Positions 38,309 to 45,283 of a stretch of DNA of 58,405 nt are shown one piece after another. Numbering within the stretch: position 1 is the first letter of the stretch; each line of letters starts with the position of its first letter. A program made the translations under genes and the position numbers. Source of the stretch: Pseudomonas sp. QTF5 (GTDB taxonomy: Bacteria > Pseudomonadota > Gammaproteobacteria > Pseudomonadales > Pseudomonadaceae); the NCBI RefSeq assembly GCF_000512695.2, contig NZ_AZRW02000039.1:1-58405 (forward strand), written 5' to 3'. The notes beneath the pieces are model-generated. The model was given only the letters and a program-made list of their open reading frames with translations, searched no databases and was not told the origin of the DNA.

Positions 38309-39154
38309 ATGAGCCTGGAAAATATCTCCTGCCAGAAAAGCTTCGGCGGCTGGCACAAACGCTATCGGCACCGCTCCGACGTGCTCGGTTGCGACATGGT
38401 GTTTGCCGTGTACCTGCCGCCGCAAGCGGAGCAGGGCGGTAAACTGCCGGTGTTGTACTGGTTGTCCGGCCTGACCTGTACCGACGAGAACTTCATGCAA
38501 AAGGCCGGCGCCATGCGCATGGCCGCCGAGCTTGGGCTGATCATCGTCGCACCGGATACCAGCCCTCGCGGTCCTGATGTGCCGGGTGATCCGGACGGTG
38601 CCTGGGACTTCGGTCTCGGTGCCGGGTTTTATCTGAATGCCACGCAGGAACCGTGGTCCAGGCACTATCGGATGCATGACTATGTCGTGCAGGAATTGCC
38701 GGCATTGGTCGAAGCGCATTTCCCGACATCGGACAAGCGTGGCATCAGTGGTCACTCCATGGGCGGCCACGGTGCGTTGGTCTGTGCGTTGCGCAATCCG
38801 GGGCGTTATCTGTCGGTGTCGGCGTTCTCGCCGATCAACAATCCGATTGATTGCCCTTGGGGCCAGAAAGCCTTTTCCCGTTACTTGGGAGAAGACCGTT
38901 CGAAGTGGCGCGAATGGGATGCCTGTGCATTGATCGCCGAGGCTGACGAGAAGCTGCCGCTGCTGGTCGATCAGGGTGATCGCGATGATTTTCTGGCCAC
39001 CCAGCTCAAGCCTGAAACCTTGCAACAGGCCGCCAAACTGGCGGGTCATCCGCTGACGTTGCGTCTGCAACCGGGCTATGACCACAGTTATTTCTTCATC
39101 GCCAGCTTCATTGACGACCACCTGCAACATCATGCGCGTGTGCTAAGCGCCTAA
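38309..39154 (+). CDS. fghA: S-formylglutathione hydrolase
   Basis: FghA hydrolyses S-formylglutathione to formate and glutathione, the last step of this formaldehyde route. The 281-residue alpha/beta hydrolase (esterase D family) has the nucleophile Ser150 in GISGHSMGGHGAL, the acid in QGDRDDF and the His in PGYDHSYFF. It begins eight bases after adhC and is followed by a terminator that abuts ispF. Confidence 0.97.
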   Translation: MSLENISCQKSFGGWHKRYRHRSDVLGCDMVFAVYLPPQAEQGGKLPVLYWLSGLTCTDENFMQKAGAMRMAAELGLIIVAPDTSPRGPDVPGDPDGAWDFGLGAGFYLNATQEPWSRHYRMHDYVVQELPALVEAHFPTSDKRGISGHSMGGHGALVCALRNPGRYLSVSAFSPINNPIDCPWGQKAFSRYLGEDRSKWREWDACALIAEADEKLPLLVDQGDRDDFLATQLKPETLQQAAKLAGHPLTLRLQPGYDHSYFFIASFIDDHLQHHARVLSA

Positions 39155-39170
39155 TGTCCGACAAAGCAGG

Positions 39171-39176
39171 TAGAAT
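39171..39176 (+). promoter_or_regulatory. Candidate -10 element of ispF
   Basis: TAGAAT at 39171-39176 is a near-consensus -10 box in the context GGTAGAATCACG. Transcription would begin about 39183, inside the 5' arm of the fghA terminator. A clear -35 box is not visible. Confidence 0.45.
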
Positions 39177-39178
39177 CA

Positions 39179-39207
39179 CGCCCTGACAAAAATCGGGGCG
39201 TTTTTTT
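39179..39207 (+). terminator. fghA terminator abutting the ispF start codon
   Basis: The stem CGCCC(TGA)/(TC)GGGGCG with the loop CAAAAA is followed by seven T residues, and the next base is the A of the ispF ATG. It is a classic intrinsic terminator for adhC-fghA, overlapping the ispF leader and ribosome site. Confidence 0.8.
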
Positions 39208-39681
39208 ATGCGTATTGGCCACGGCTATGATGTGCACCGTTTCGCTGAAGGCGATTTCATCACACTGGGCGGCGTGCGGATTGCACACAGCTTCGGGCTG
39301 CTCGCCCATTCCGACGGTGATGTCCTGCTGCACGCCTTGAGCGATGCCTTGCTCGGTGCTGCCGCGCTGGGTGATATCGGCAAGCACTTCCCGGACACCG
39401 ACCCGCAATTCAAGGGCGCCGACAGCCGTGTGCTGTTGCGTCATGTCGTCGCACTGATCCACGCCAAAGGCTGGAAAATCGGCAACGTCGATAACACCAT
39501 CGTCGCCCAGGCCCCGAAAATGGCCCCGCATATCGAATCGATGCGCGCGCTGATTGCCGCGGATCTTCAAGTTGAGTTGGATCAAGTGAACGTGAAAGCT
39601 ACCACCACCGAAAAGCTCGGCTTTGTCGGTCGCGAAGAAGGCATTGCCGTGCATGCCGTTGCCTTGTTGCTGCGCGCATGA
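39208..39681 (+). CDS. ispF: 2-C-methyl-D-erythritol 2,4-cyclodiphosphate synthase
   Basis: IspF cyclises CDP-ME 2-phosphate to MEcPP with loss of CMP, the fifth step of the MEP pathway. The 157-residue trimeric enzyme has the zinc ligands Asp8 and His10 in GHGYDVHRF and His42 in AHSDGDVLLHALSDALLG. Its ATG directly follows a terminator U tract, and the only ribosome-site candidate (GGGG) lies in that hairpin. The stop overlaps the truD start. Confidence 0.97.
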   Translation: MRIGHGYDVHRFAEGDFITLGGVRIAHSFGLLAHSDGDVLLHALSDALLGAAALGDIGKHFPDTDPQFKGADSRVLLRHVVALIHAKGWKIGNVDNTIVAQAPKMAPHIESMRALIAADLQVELDQVNVKATTTEKLGFVGREEGIAVHAVALLLRA

Positions 39682-40736
39682 ACGAGGCGCAATTGCTTGG
39701 CCCGCGGGCCTATGGTGAGGCGCTCGGCAGCGCGGTACTGAAAGCCACCGCGGAAGATTTTCAGGTCGATGAGGTGCTTGATATCCCCCTCAGTGGTGAT
39801 GGCGAACACCTGTGGATCTGGGTGGAAAAGCGCGGTCTGAATACCGAAGAAGCGGCACGGCGCATCGCCAAGGCAGCGGGTGTGCCGTTGCGCACCGTCA
39901 GCTATGCCGGCCTCAAGGACCGTCAGGCGCTGACTCGCCAGTGGTTCAGCGTGCAACTGCCGGGCAAGGCCGATCCTGATCTGTCGGCGGCGGAAAACGA
40001 CACGCTGAAAATCCTCAAGACCGGTCGGCACAAGCGCAAACTGCAACGCGGTGCCCATTCGGCCAACGGCTTCACCTTGCGCTTGACCCAGTTCGCCGGT
40101 GACAAGGCGGCGATCGAAGAGCGTCTGCAACTGATCGCCAAGCAAGGTATCCCCAATTACTTCGGCGCCCAGCGTTTCGGCTTTGATGGCGGTAACGTAG
40201 TCGACGCTCGTGCCTGGGCGGCGCGCAAGGCCCTGCCGGAGCAACGCAATGTGCGTTCGCGTTTGCTCTCCACCGCGCGGAGTTTTCTGTTCAATCAAGT
40301 GTTGGCGGCGCGCGTCGCCGATGGCACCTGGCAGCGCGCTCAGGTGGGCGATCTGCTGGCCTTCACCGACAGCCGCAGTTTCTTCCCGGCAGGTGAAGCC
40401 GAATGCAGCGATCCTCGTCTGGCCATTCTCGACCTTCACCCCACCGGCCCACAGTGGGGTGAAGGTGACTCGCCGGCAACGGGCGCTGTCCATGAACTGG
40501 AGCAGGCAATCGCCGCGCGCGAAGCGGATCTGCGCGATTGGTTGATTAACGCCGGAATGAGCCACGAACGTCGCATCCTGCGGCTGCCCATTGGTGGGTT
40601 GACGTGGCATTATCCCGAGCCTGACATTCTGCAACTGGAATTCGTCCTGCCGGCCGGATGCTTCGCCACCGTATTGGTGCGTGAACTCGTCGATCTGGTG
40701 CCGGTGGGGCAGACGGACAGCCCATGCGTATTCTGA
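39678..40736 (+). CDS. truD: tRNA pseudouridine(13) synthase
   Basis: TruD converts U13 of glutamate tRNA to pseudouridine. The 352-residue protein has the catalytic Asp81 in SYAGLKDRQALTRQWFS and the family segments QRGAHSANGFTLRLT and IPNYFGAQRFGFDGGNV. It overlaps ispF by four bases and surE by thirteen. This ispF-truD-surE-pcm order is widespread in gamma-proteobacteria although the functions appear unrelated. Confidence 0.97.
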   Translation: MNEAQLLGPRAYGEALGSAVLKATAEDFQVDEVLDIPLSGDGEHLWIWVEKRGLNTEEAARRIAKAAGVPLRTVSYAGLKDRQALTRQWFSVQLPGKADPDLSAAENDTLKILKTGRHKRKLQRGAHSANGFTLRLTQFAGDKAAIEERLQLIAKQGIPNYFGAQRFGFDGGNVVDARAWAARKALPEQRNVRSRLLSTARSFLFNQVLAARVADGTWQRAQVGDLLAFTDSRSFFPAGEAECSDPRLAILDLHPTGPQWGEGDSPATGAVHELEQAIAAREADLRDWLINAGMSHERRILRLPIGGLTWHYPEPDILQLEFVLPAGCFATVLVRELVDLVPVGQTDSPCVF

Positions 40737-41473
40737 TTTCTAACGACGATGGGGTAACCGCACCCGGTCTCGCCGCGCTTTATGCTGCGCTGGCGGATTA
40801 CACCGAATGTGTGGTTATCGCCCCGGACCAGGACAAAAGCGGCGCCAGCAGCTCGCTGACGCTCGACCGTCCGTTGCACCCGCAAACCCTGGCCAATGGC
40901 TTTATCAGCCTCAACGGCACACCCACCGACTGCGTGCACCTGGGCCTTAACGGCTTGCTGGAGCTCGAGCCGGACATGGTGGTTTCCGGCATCAACCTGG
41001 GGGCCAACCTGGGGGATGACGTGCTGTATTCCGGCACCGTGGCGGCGGCCCTCGAGGGACGTTTCCTTGGGCGTCCTTCGTTTGCCTTTTCGTTCGTCTC
41101 ACGGCAAGTAGAGAACCTTCCCACGGCCGCTTATTTTGCGCGCAAACTGGTAGAGGCTCACGCGGACCTTGAACTGCCACCGCGCACGGTACTGAACGTG
41201 AACATTCCCAACTTGCCGCTGGAGCACATCCGCGGTATCCAGCTGACCCGCCTCGGCCATCGCGCTCGCGCTGCGGCACCGATGAAAGTGGTCGACCCGC
41301 GCGGTAAATCCGGTTACTGGATCGCGGCGGCGGGGGACGCTGAAGATGGCGGCCCGGGTACTGATTTCCATGCGGTGATGCAAGGCTATGTATCAATCAC
41401 GCCACTGCAACTGGATCGCACCTTTAATGATGCCTTCAGAAGTCTCGACGGCTGGCTGGAGGGGCTGCGTTAA
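40724..41473 (+). CDS. surE: 5'/3'-nucleotidase and exopolyphosphatase SurE
   Basis: SurE is a metal-dependent phosphatase acting on nucleoside monophosphates and short polyphosphate, linked to stationary-phase survival. The 249-residue protein starts with the metal-site motif MRILISNDDGVTAPGL (Asp8, Asp9) and has the conserved SGIN segment in VVSGINLGANLG. It begins inside the end of truD and its last stop base is shared with the pcm ATG (TAATG). Confidence 0.98.
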   Translation: MRILISNDDGVTAPGLAALYAALADYTECVVIAPDQDKSGASSSLTLDRPLHPQTLANGFISLNGTPTDCVHLGLNGLLELEPDMVVSGINLGANLGDDVLYSGTVAAALEGRFLGRPSFAFSFVSRQVENLPTAAYFARKLVEAHADLELPPRTVLNVNIPNLPLEHIRGIQLTRLGHRARAAAPMKVVDPRGKSGYWIAAAGDAEDGGPGTDFHAVMQGYVSITPLQLDRTFNDAFRSLDGWLEGLR

Positions 41474-42150
41474 TGGCTCGTGAACAAGACGATATTCTGC
41501 ATCGCGGTATCGGGATGACCTCGCAGCGGACCCGTGAGCGTCTGATTCAGCGCCTCTATGAAGAGGGAATCTCCAACGCCAAGGTGCTGGAAGTCATCCG
41601 TCGCACCCCGCGTCATCTGTTCGTCGATGAGGCGCTGGCTCATCGTGCCTATGAAGATACGGCGCTACCGATCGGGCATAACCAGACCATCTCCCAGCCT
41701 TATATGGTGGCACGCATGAGCGAGCTGCTGCTGGAAGCCGGTCCGTTGGACAAGGTGATGGAAATCGGCACCGGTTCGGGTTACCAGACGGCCGTGCTGT
41801 CGCAATTGGTCGAGCGGGTTTTTTCCGTGGAGCGCATCAAGGTTCTGCAAGACCGGGCCAAAGAGCGCCTGGTGGAGTTGAACCTGCGCAACGTGGTATT
41901 TCGCTGGGGCGACGGTTGGGAAGGCTGGCCGGCATTGGCGCCGTACAACGGCATCATCGTCACCGCCGTGGCCACTGACGTGCCTCAGGCGCTGCTCGAT
42001 CAGTTGGCACCGGGTGGGCGGCTGGTGATTCCGGTCGGCTCCGGTGAAGTTCAACAATTGATGTTGATCATCCGTGAGGAACAGGGCTTTTCCAGGCGTG
42101 TTCTGGGGGCGGTGCGCTTTGTACCATTACTCAACGGGCCGTTGGCCTGA
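41473..42150 (+). CDS. pcm: Protein-L-isoaspartate O-methyltransferase
   Basis: Pcm methylates isoaspartyl residues in aged proteins so that they can revert to aspartate. The SAM-binding motif EIGTGSGYQTAVLSQL and the PIGHNQTISQPYMVA segment are clear. The ATG at 41473 (225 residues) overlaps surE and has GGAGGGG upstream; an internal ATG at 41515 gives 211 residues, the length in many relatives, but has a weaker site. It precedes nlpD-rpoS, in line with stationary-phase roles. Confidence 0.96.
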   Translation: MAREQDDILHRGIGMTSQRTRERLIQRLYEEGISNAKVLEVIRRTPRHLFVDEALAHRAYEDTALPIGHNQTISQPYMVARMSELLLEAGPLDKVMEIGTGSGYQTAVLSQLVERVFSVERIKVLQDRAKERLVELNLRNVVFRWGDGWEGWPALAPYNGIIVTAVATDVPQALLDQLAPGGRLVIPVGSGEVQQLMLIIREEQGFSRRVLGAVRFVPLLNGPLA

Positions 42151-42291
42151 GCATTTGTTTAGGCGCGCTGAATTCTCTTCGATTGCCCGGGTCTTACAGC
42201 GGCATCGATTGGTTAAACGGAATTCATCGTCAGGCAGCAAACGTGTGCGTGAAGCGAATCCGCTTCATTAAAGGTAAAACCTGTGGCCCGT

Positions 42292-42297
42292 TATACT
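42292..42297 (+). promoter_or_regulatory. Candidate nlpD promoter -10
   Basis: TATACT at 42292-42297 with TTAAAG at 42268-42273 (18-bp spacer) is a reasonable sigma-70 promoter about 60 bp before the nlpD GTG. A small hairpin (GAAGCG/CGCTTC, 42251-42266) lies just upstream. Confidence 0.4.
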
Positions 42298-42359
42298 TGC
42301 GACATTTCGTGCCGGAGCACGGCAATTCATATTTTCAGCCACCACAAAGGGAGCGGCGG

Positions 42360-43217
42360 GTGAGTCTCACAGTCATTGCGCAGCGAATGGGTATAACGAG
42401 CTTTCAGCGTCTGGTGACTGGCCTTGTCTTGAGTACCTTGCTGGTCGGATGTTCCAGCACCAAATCAGGGAGTGCGAGCGTCGTCGATCGCAACAACGCG
42501 GTCGCTCAGCGTCCGGCCGTGACCACCGGCCAGTATGTTGTCCGCCCCAAGGACACTTTGTTCTCCATCGCTTTTCGCTACGGTTGGGACTACAAAGCCC
42601 TCGCGGCACGGAACAACATTCCTACGCCTTATACGATCCATCCGGGTCAGACAATTCGCTTCGACGGTCGCAGCGGTTCAACACCGACGACGGTAGTGAG
42701 TTCATCCAGTTCCTCGCCTTCATCGTCGAGTAAAACCACGGTAATTCGGCGTCAGGCAAATGGCGCGACGACCACTACAACAGTGCTTGCACCGTCCGTC
42801 GCCAACAAACCGGCCCCCGCTCCACTGCCTCCTGCCGGTCCGGCCCCGACGGGCTGGGGGTGGCCTTCTAGTGGCATTCTGATTGGTAAATTCTCTTCAA
42901 ACGGTAGTTTGAATAAAGGAATTGATATCGCCGGAGATTTGGGACAGCCTGTTTTAGCTGCGTCTGATGGGACGGTGGTATACGCCGGGAGTGGCTTAAG
43001 GGGCTACGGCGAATTAGTCATCATCAAACACAGCGATACCTACGTCAGTGCCTACGGACATAACCGCAGGCTGTTGGTTCGGGAGGGGCAGCAGGTCAAA
43101 GTCGGACAGACAATTGCCGAAATGGGGTCAACGGGTACAGACCGGGTGAAACTGCATTTTGAGATTCGCCGACAAGGTAAACCTGTAGATCCGCTGCAAT
43201 TCCTGCCACGTCGTTGA
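42360..43217 (+). CDS. nlpD: LysM/M23 lipoprotein NlpD
   Basis: NlpD is an outer-membrane lipoprotein that activates the amidase AmiC at division. From GTG 42360 (AAAGGGAG site) it has 285 residues, with a lipobox LLVGC (Cys31), a LysM domain (about 57-105), a Ser/Thr/Pro-rich linker and a C-terminal M23 domain (about 175-280). The M23 motifs are degenerate: GIDIAG lacks the first zinc His and KLHFE replaces HLHFE, so it should be an activator, not a peptidase. rpoS promoters usually lie within this gene. Confidence 0.94.
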   Translation: MSLTVIAQRMGITSFQRLVTGLVLSTLLVGCSSTKSGSASVVDRNNAVAQRPAVTTGQYVVRPKDTLFSIAFRYGWDYKALAARNNIPTPYTIHPGQTIRFDGRSGSTPTTVVSSSSSSPSSSSKTTVIRRQANGATTTTTVLAPSVANKPAPAPLPPAGPAPTGWGWPSSGILIGKFSSNGSLNKGIDIAGDLGQPVLAASDGTVVYAGSGLRGYGELVIIKHSDTYVSAYGHNRRLLVREGQQVKVGQTIAEMGSTGTDRVKLHFEIRRQGKPVDPLQFLPRR

Positions 43218-43227
43218 TTTGTTAGCC

Positions 43228-43258
43228 AGCCTGTTCCGTCACGTAGAGGGAACAGGCT
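43228..43258 (+). promoter_or_regulatory. 10-bp hairpin between nlpD and rpoS
   Basis: AGCCTGTTCC and GGAACAGGCT pair perfectly across an 11-base loop, 66 bp before rpoS. There is no U tract, so readthrough into rpoS is expected. As part of the rpoS leader it could affect mRNA stability or translation. Confidence 0.5.
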
Positions 43259-43323
43259 CCAGCGTTGCCAAGGATCAAGGCGCCGCTTGAGCTTGAGGTC
43301 GAACTCACCAAAGGACTATAACA

Positions 43324-44331
43324 ATGGCTCTCAGTAAAGAAGTGCCGGAGTTTGACATCGACGATGAGGTTCTCCTGATGGAGACCGGCATCGCCACGGA
43401 CTCGATGTCGAATGAAGAAGGGGATGCACCACCTTCCGTTCGCGCCAAATCCAAACACTCCGCTTCGCTTAAGCAACACAAGTACATCGACTACACACGG
43501 GCACTCGATGCCACGCAGCTGTACCTCAACGAAATCGGCTTTTCCCCATTGCTCTCCCCGGAAGAAGAAGTTCATTTTGCGCGCTTGTCGCAAAGTGGCG
43601 ATCCGGCCGGACGCAAGCGCATGATTGAAAGCAACCTGCGGCTGGTGGTGAAAATCGCCCGGCGTTACGTCAATCGTGGGCTGTCGCTGCTGGACCTGAT
43701 CGAAGAGGGCAACCTCGGCCTGATCCGGGCAGTAGAAAAGTTCGATCCCGAACGCGGATTCCGCTTTTCGACCTACGCCACCTGGTGGATTCGTCAAACC
43801 ATCGAGCGCGCGATCATGAATCAGACCCGGACCATCCGGTTGCCGATCCATGTGGTCAAAGAGCTCAACGTGTACTTGCGAGCTGCACGGGAGCTGACTC
43901 AAAAGCTCGATCACGAACCCTCACCCGAAGAAATCGCGAACCTGCTGGAGAAACCGGTAGGCGAGGTCAAGCGCATGCTCGGCCTGAACGAGCGGGTTTC
44001 TTCGGTCGACGTCTCGCTGGGTCCGGATTCGGATAAAACCCTGCTGGACACCCTGACCGACGACCGCCCTACCGATCCATGCGAACTGTTACAGGACGAC
44101 GACCTGTCACAGAGCATCGATCAGTGGCTCTCGGAGCTGACCGACAAGCAACGCGAGGTGGTCGTACGCCGCTTCGGCTTGCGAGGTCATGAGAGCAGCA
44201 CGCTTGAAGACGTAGGCCTGGAAATCGGCCTGACCCGGGAGCGGGTCAGGCAAATTCAGGTTGAAGGCCTCAAGCGTCTTCGGGAGATCCTCGAGAAAAA
44301 CGGCCTGTCGAGCGAGTCGCTGTTCCAATAA
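43324..44331 (+). CDS. rpoS: RNA polymerase sigma factor RpoS
   Basis: RpoS directs transcription in stationary phase and under general stress. The 335-residue protein shows region 1.2 (TQLYLNEIGFSPLLSPEEE), region 2 (NLRLVVKIARRYVNRGLSLLDLIEEGN and TYATWWIRQTIERAI), region 3 and region 4 with a C-terminal HTH (TLEDVGLEIGLTRERVRQIQ). AAAGGA precedes the ATG. All regions are complete. It ends in a strong terminator and is followed by the Gac-controlled RNA gene rsmZ. Confidence 0.99.
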   Translation: MALSKEVPEFDIDDEVLLMETGIATDSMSNEEGDAPPSVRAKSKHSASLKQHKYIDYTRALDATQLYLNEIGFSPLLSPEEEVHFARLSQSGDPAGRKRMIESNLRLVVKIARRYVNRGLSLLDLIEEGNLGLIRAVEKFDPERGFRFSTYATWWIRQTIERAIMNQTRTIRLPIHVVKELNVYLRAARELTQKLDHEPSPEEIANLLEKPVGEVKRMLGLNERVSSVDVSLGPDSDKTLLDTLTDDRPTDPCELLQDDDLSQSIDQWLSELTDKQREVVVRRFGLRGHESSTLEDVGLEIGLTRERVRQIQVEGLKRLREILEKNGLSSESLFQ

Positions 44332-44351
44332 GCACCTCGTTCACCGGTTAC

Positions 44352-44380
44352 AAAAAGCCCCGACTGACTCGGGGCTTTTT
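44352..44380 (+). terminator. rpoS terminator
   Basis: A 12-bp stem (AAAAAGCCCCGA/TCGGGGCTTTTT) with a five-base loop ends in TTTTT and GTTG, a clear intrinsic terminator 20 bp after rpoS. Confidence 0.9.
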
Positions 44381-44441
44381 GTTGCCGGGAATATGAGATG
44401 TGCGTTGTTTTCAGCACCACCTCAAGTTTGTAGTCTCGCGT

Positions 44442-44459
44442 TGTAAGTCTTTGCTTACT
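44442..44459 (+). promoter_or_regulatory. GacA upstream activating sequence of rsmZ
   Basis: TGTAAG-TCTTTG-CTTACT matches the GacA box TGTAAGN6CTTACA at 11 of 12 defined bases. It lies about 170-190 bp upstream of the inferred rsmZ start, the distance typical of rsmZ promoters in Pseudomonas. Confidence 0.9.
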
Positions 44460-44570
44460 CTTTCGTAAGTGTTCGTTATTTTTACACCCTGGCAGTTGTC
44501 TATTTAGCTTGTGGTGTTTATTTATCTTGTTGATTTATATGATTATTTTTTTAGATTAACGACGTATGAC
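44460..44570. promoter_or_regulatory. AT-rich linker between GacA box and rsmZ promoter
   Basis: This stretch is strongly AT-rich (for example TTATATGATTATTTTTTTAG) in an otherwise GC-rich window. In P. aeruginosa the equivalent region is bound by the H-NS-like proteins MvaT/MvaU; the same is inferred here. Confidence 0.5.
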
Positions 44571-44617
44571 AGACGATGTTAGCGACAGAGGCCGATTGCC
44601 CTTGGTGGGGAATTCTC

Positions 44618-44623
44618 TAGTAT
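44618..44623 (+). promoter_or_regulatory. Candidate rsmZ -10 element
   Basis: TAGTAT sits seven bases before GTGTCGACGG, the expected first bases of RsmZ. No good -35 box is present, as expected for an activator-dependent promoter. Confidence 0.6.
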
Positions 44624-44630
44624 CTGAACT

Positions 44631-44762
44631 GTGTCGACGGATAGACACGCCCTTCAAGGAAGAGGGGAATGGATATCGCAGGGAGCGATTCATCAGGACG
44701 ATGAAAAGGAACACAAGGAATAGGGAAAAAATGTGGGCGGGTCATACCGCCCCTTTTTTTTT
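44631..44762 (+). ncRNA. rsmZ: RsmZ small RNA, sponge for RsmA/RsmE
   Basis: RsmZ binds and removes the translational repressors RsmA/RsmE (CsrA family) when the GacS/GacA system is active, switching on secondary metabolism and exoproducts. The region begins GTGTCGACGGATAGACAC, a 5' hairpin with GGA in its loop that I recognise from P. fluorescens RsmZ. It contains about eight GGA-type motifs (in ACGGAT, AAGGAA, ATGGAT, AGGGAG, CAGGAC, AAGGAA, AAGGAAT and AGGGAA). It ends in the terminator GGGCGG/CCGCCC followed by nine or ten T. Location between rpoS and fdxA is the standard one. The exact 5' end is inferred. Confidence 0.92.
44735..44762 (+). terminator. rsmZ terminator
   Basis: GGGCGG and CCGCCC form the stem around a short loop, followed by a long uninterrupted T run up to 44762. 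This is the 3' end of the RsmZ transcript. Confidence 0.9.
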
Positions 44763-44776
44763 GCCTGCAGAAAAGC

Positions 44777-44800
44777 AAAAAGGCCCACAAGGGGCCTTTT
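44777..44800 (-). terminator. fdxA terminator
   Basis: AAAAAGGCCC/GGGGCCTTTT with an ACAA loop lies 17 bp after the fdxA stop. On the minus strand it ends in TTTTTGCTTTT, a good intrinsic terminator; its plus-strand side could back up the rsmZ terminator. Confidence 0.8.
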
Positions 44801-44817
44801 CTAGAGCGCGAGGGTAA

Positions 44818-45141
44818 TCAGCGTTCGAGGTCTTTAATCTTGCCTTTGACGCCATCCCACTCTTCGGCATCGGGCAACGATTCTTTCTTCTCGGTGATGT
44901 TGGGCCAGATTTCCGCCAGCTCAACGTTCAGCTGAATGAATTCCTGCATATCTTCCGGAACTTCATCTTCAGAGAAGATGGCCACGGCAGGGCATTCTGG
45001 TTCGCACAGTGCGCAGTCGATGCACTCATCCGGGTGAATCACCAGGAAGTTCGGGCCTTCGTAAAAGCAGTCCACCGGACAGACTTCTACGCAGTCGGTG
45101 TACTTGCACTTGATGCAGTTGTCGGTGACGACGAAGGTCAT
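44818..45141 (-). CDS. fdxA: Seven-iron ferredoxin FdxA
   Basis: FdxA is a low-potential electron carrier with one 3Fe-4S and one 4Fe-4S cluster, like Azotobacter vinelandii ferredoxin I. The 107-residue protein carries the cysteine pattern CIKCKYTDCVEVCPVDCF (Cys9, 12, 17, 21, 25) and CIDCALCEPECP (Cys40, 43, 46, 50); the spacing CxxCxxxxC marks the 7Fe type. The C-terminal half is acidic. It is the neighbour of rsmZ and mutS in all fluorescent pseudomonads I know of. Confidence 0.97.
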   Translation of the reverse strand: MTFVVTDNCIKCKYTDCVEVCPVDCFYEGPNFLVIHPDECIDCALCEPECPAVAIFSEDEVPEDMQEFIQLNVELAEIWPNITEKKESLPDAEEWDGVKGKIKDLER

Positions 45142-45283
45142 TTCTAATTCTCTCCTCAGGCGGCGGCAGCGGAGCCCCTTCAGGACGGGGTCGCCAGGTT
45201 CGGGAGCGATAGTCTGCAGGCCAGGCTATTAGCCTGCAGCATCCCAAACCGCGCGAGATTCTAACAGCTTGCAGGCAAGTGCG

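Noticed and set aside
44566..44817. 83-codon plus-strand frame covering rsmZ
   Set aside because: It overlaps the RsmZ RNA and both terminators; the GGA motifs and hairpins explain the sequence better than coding.
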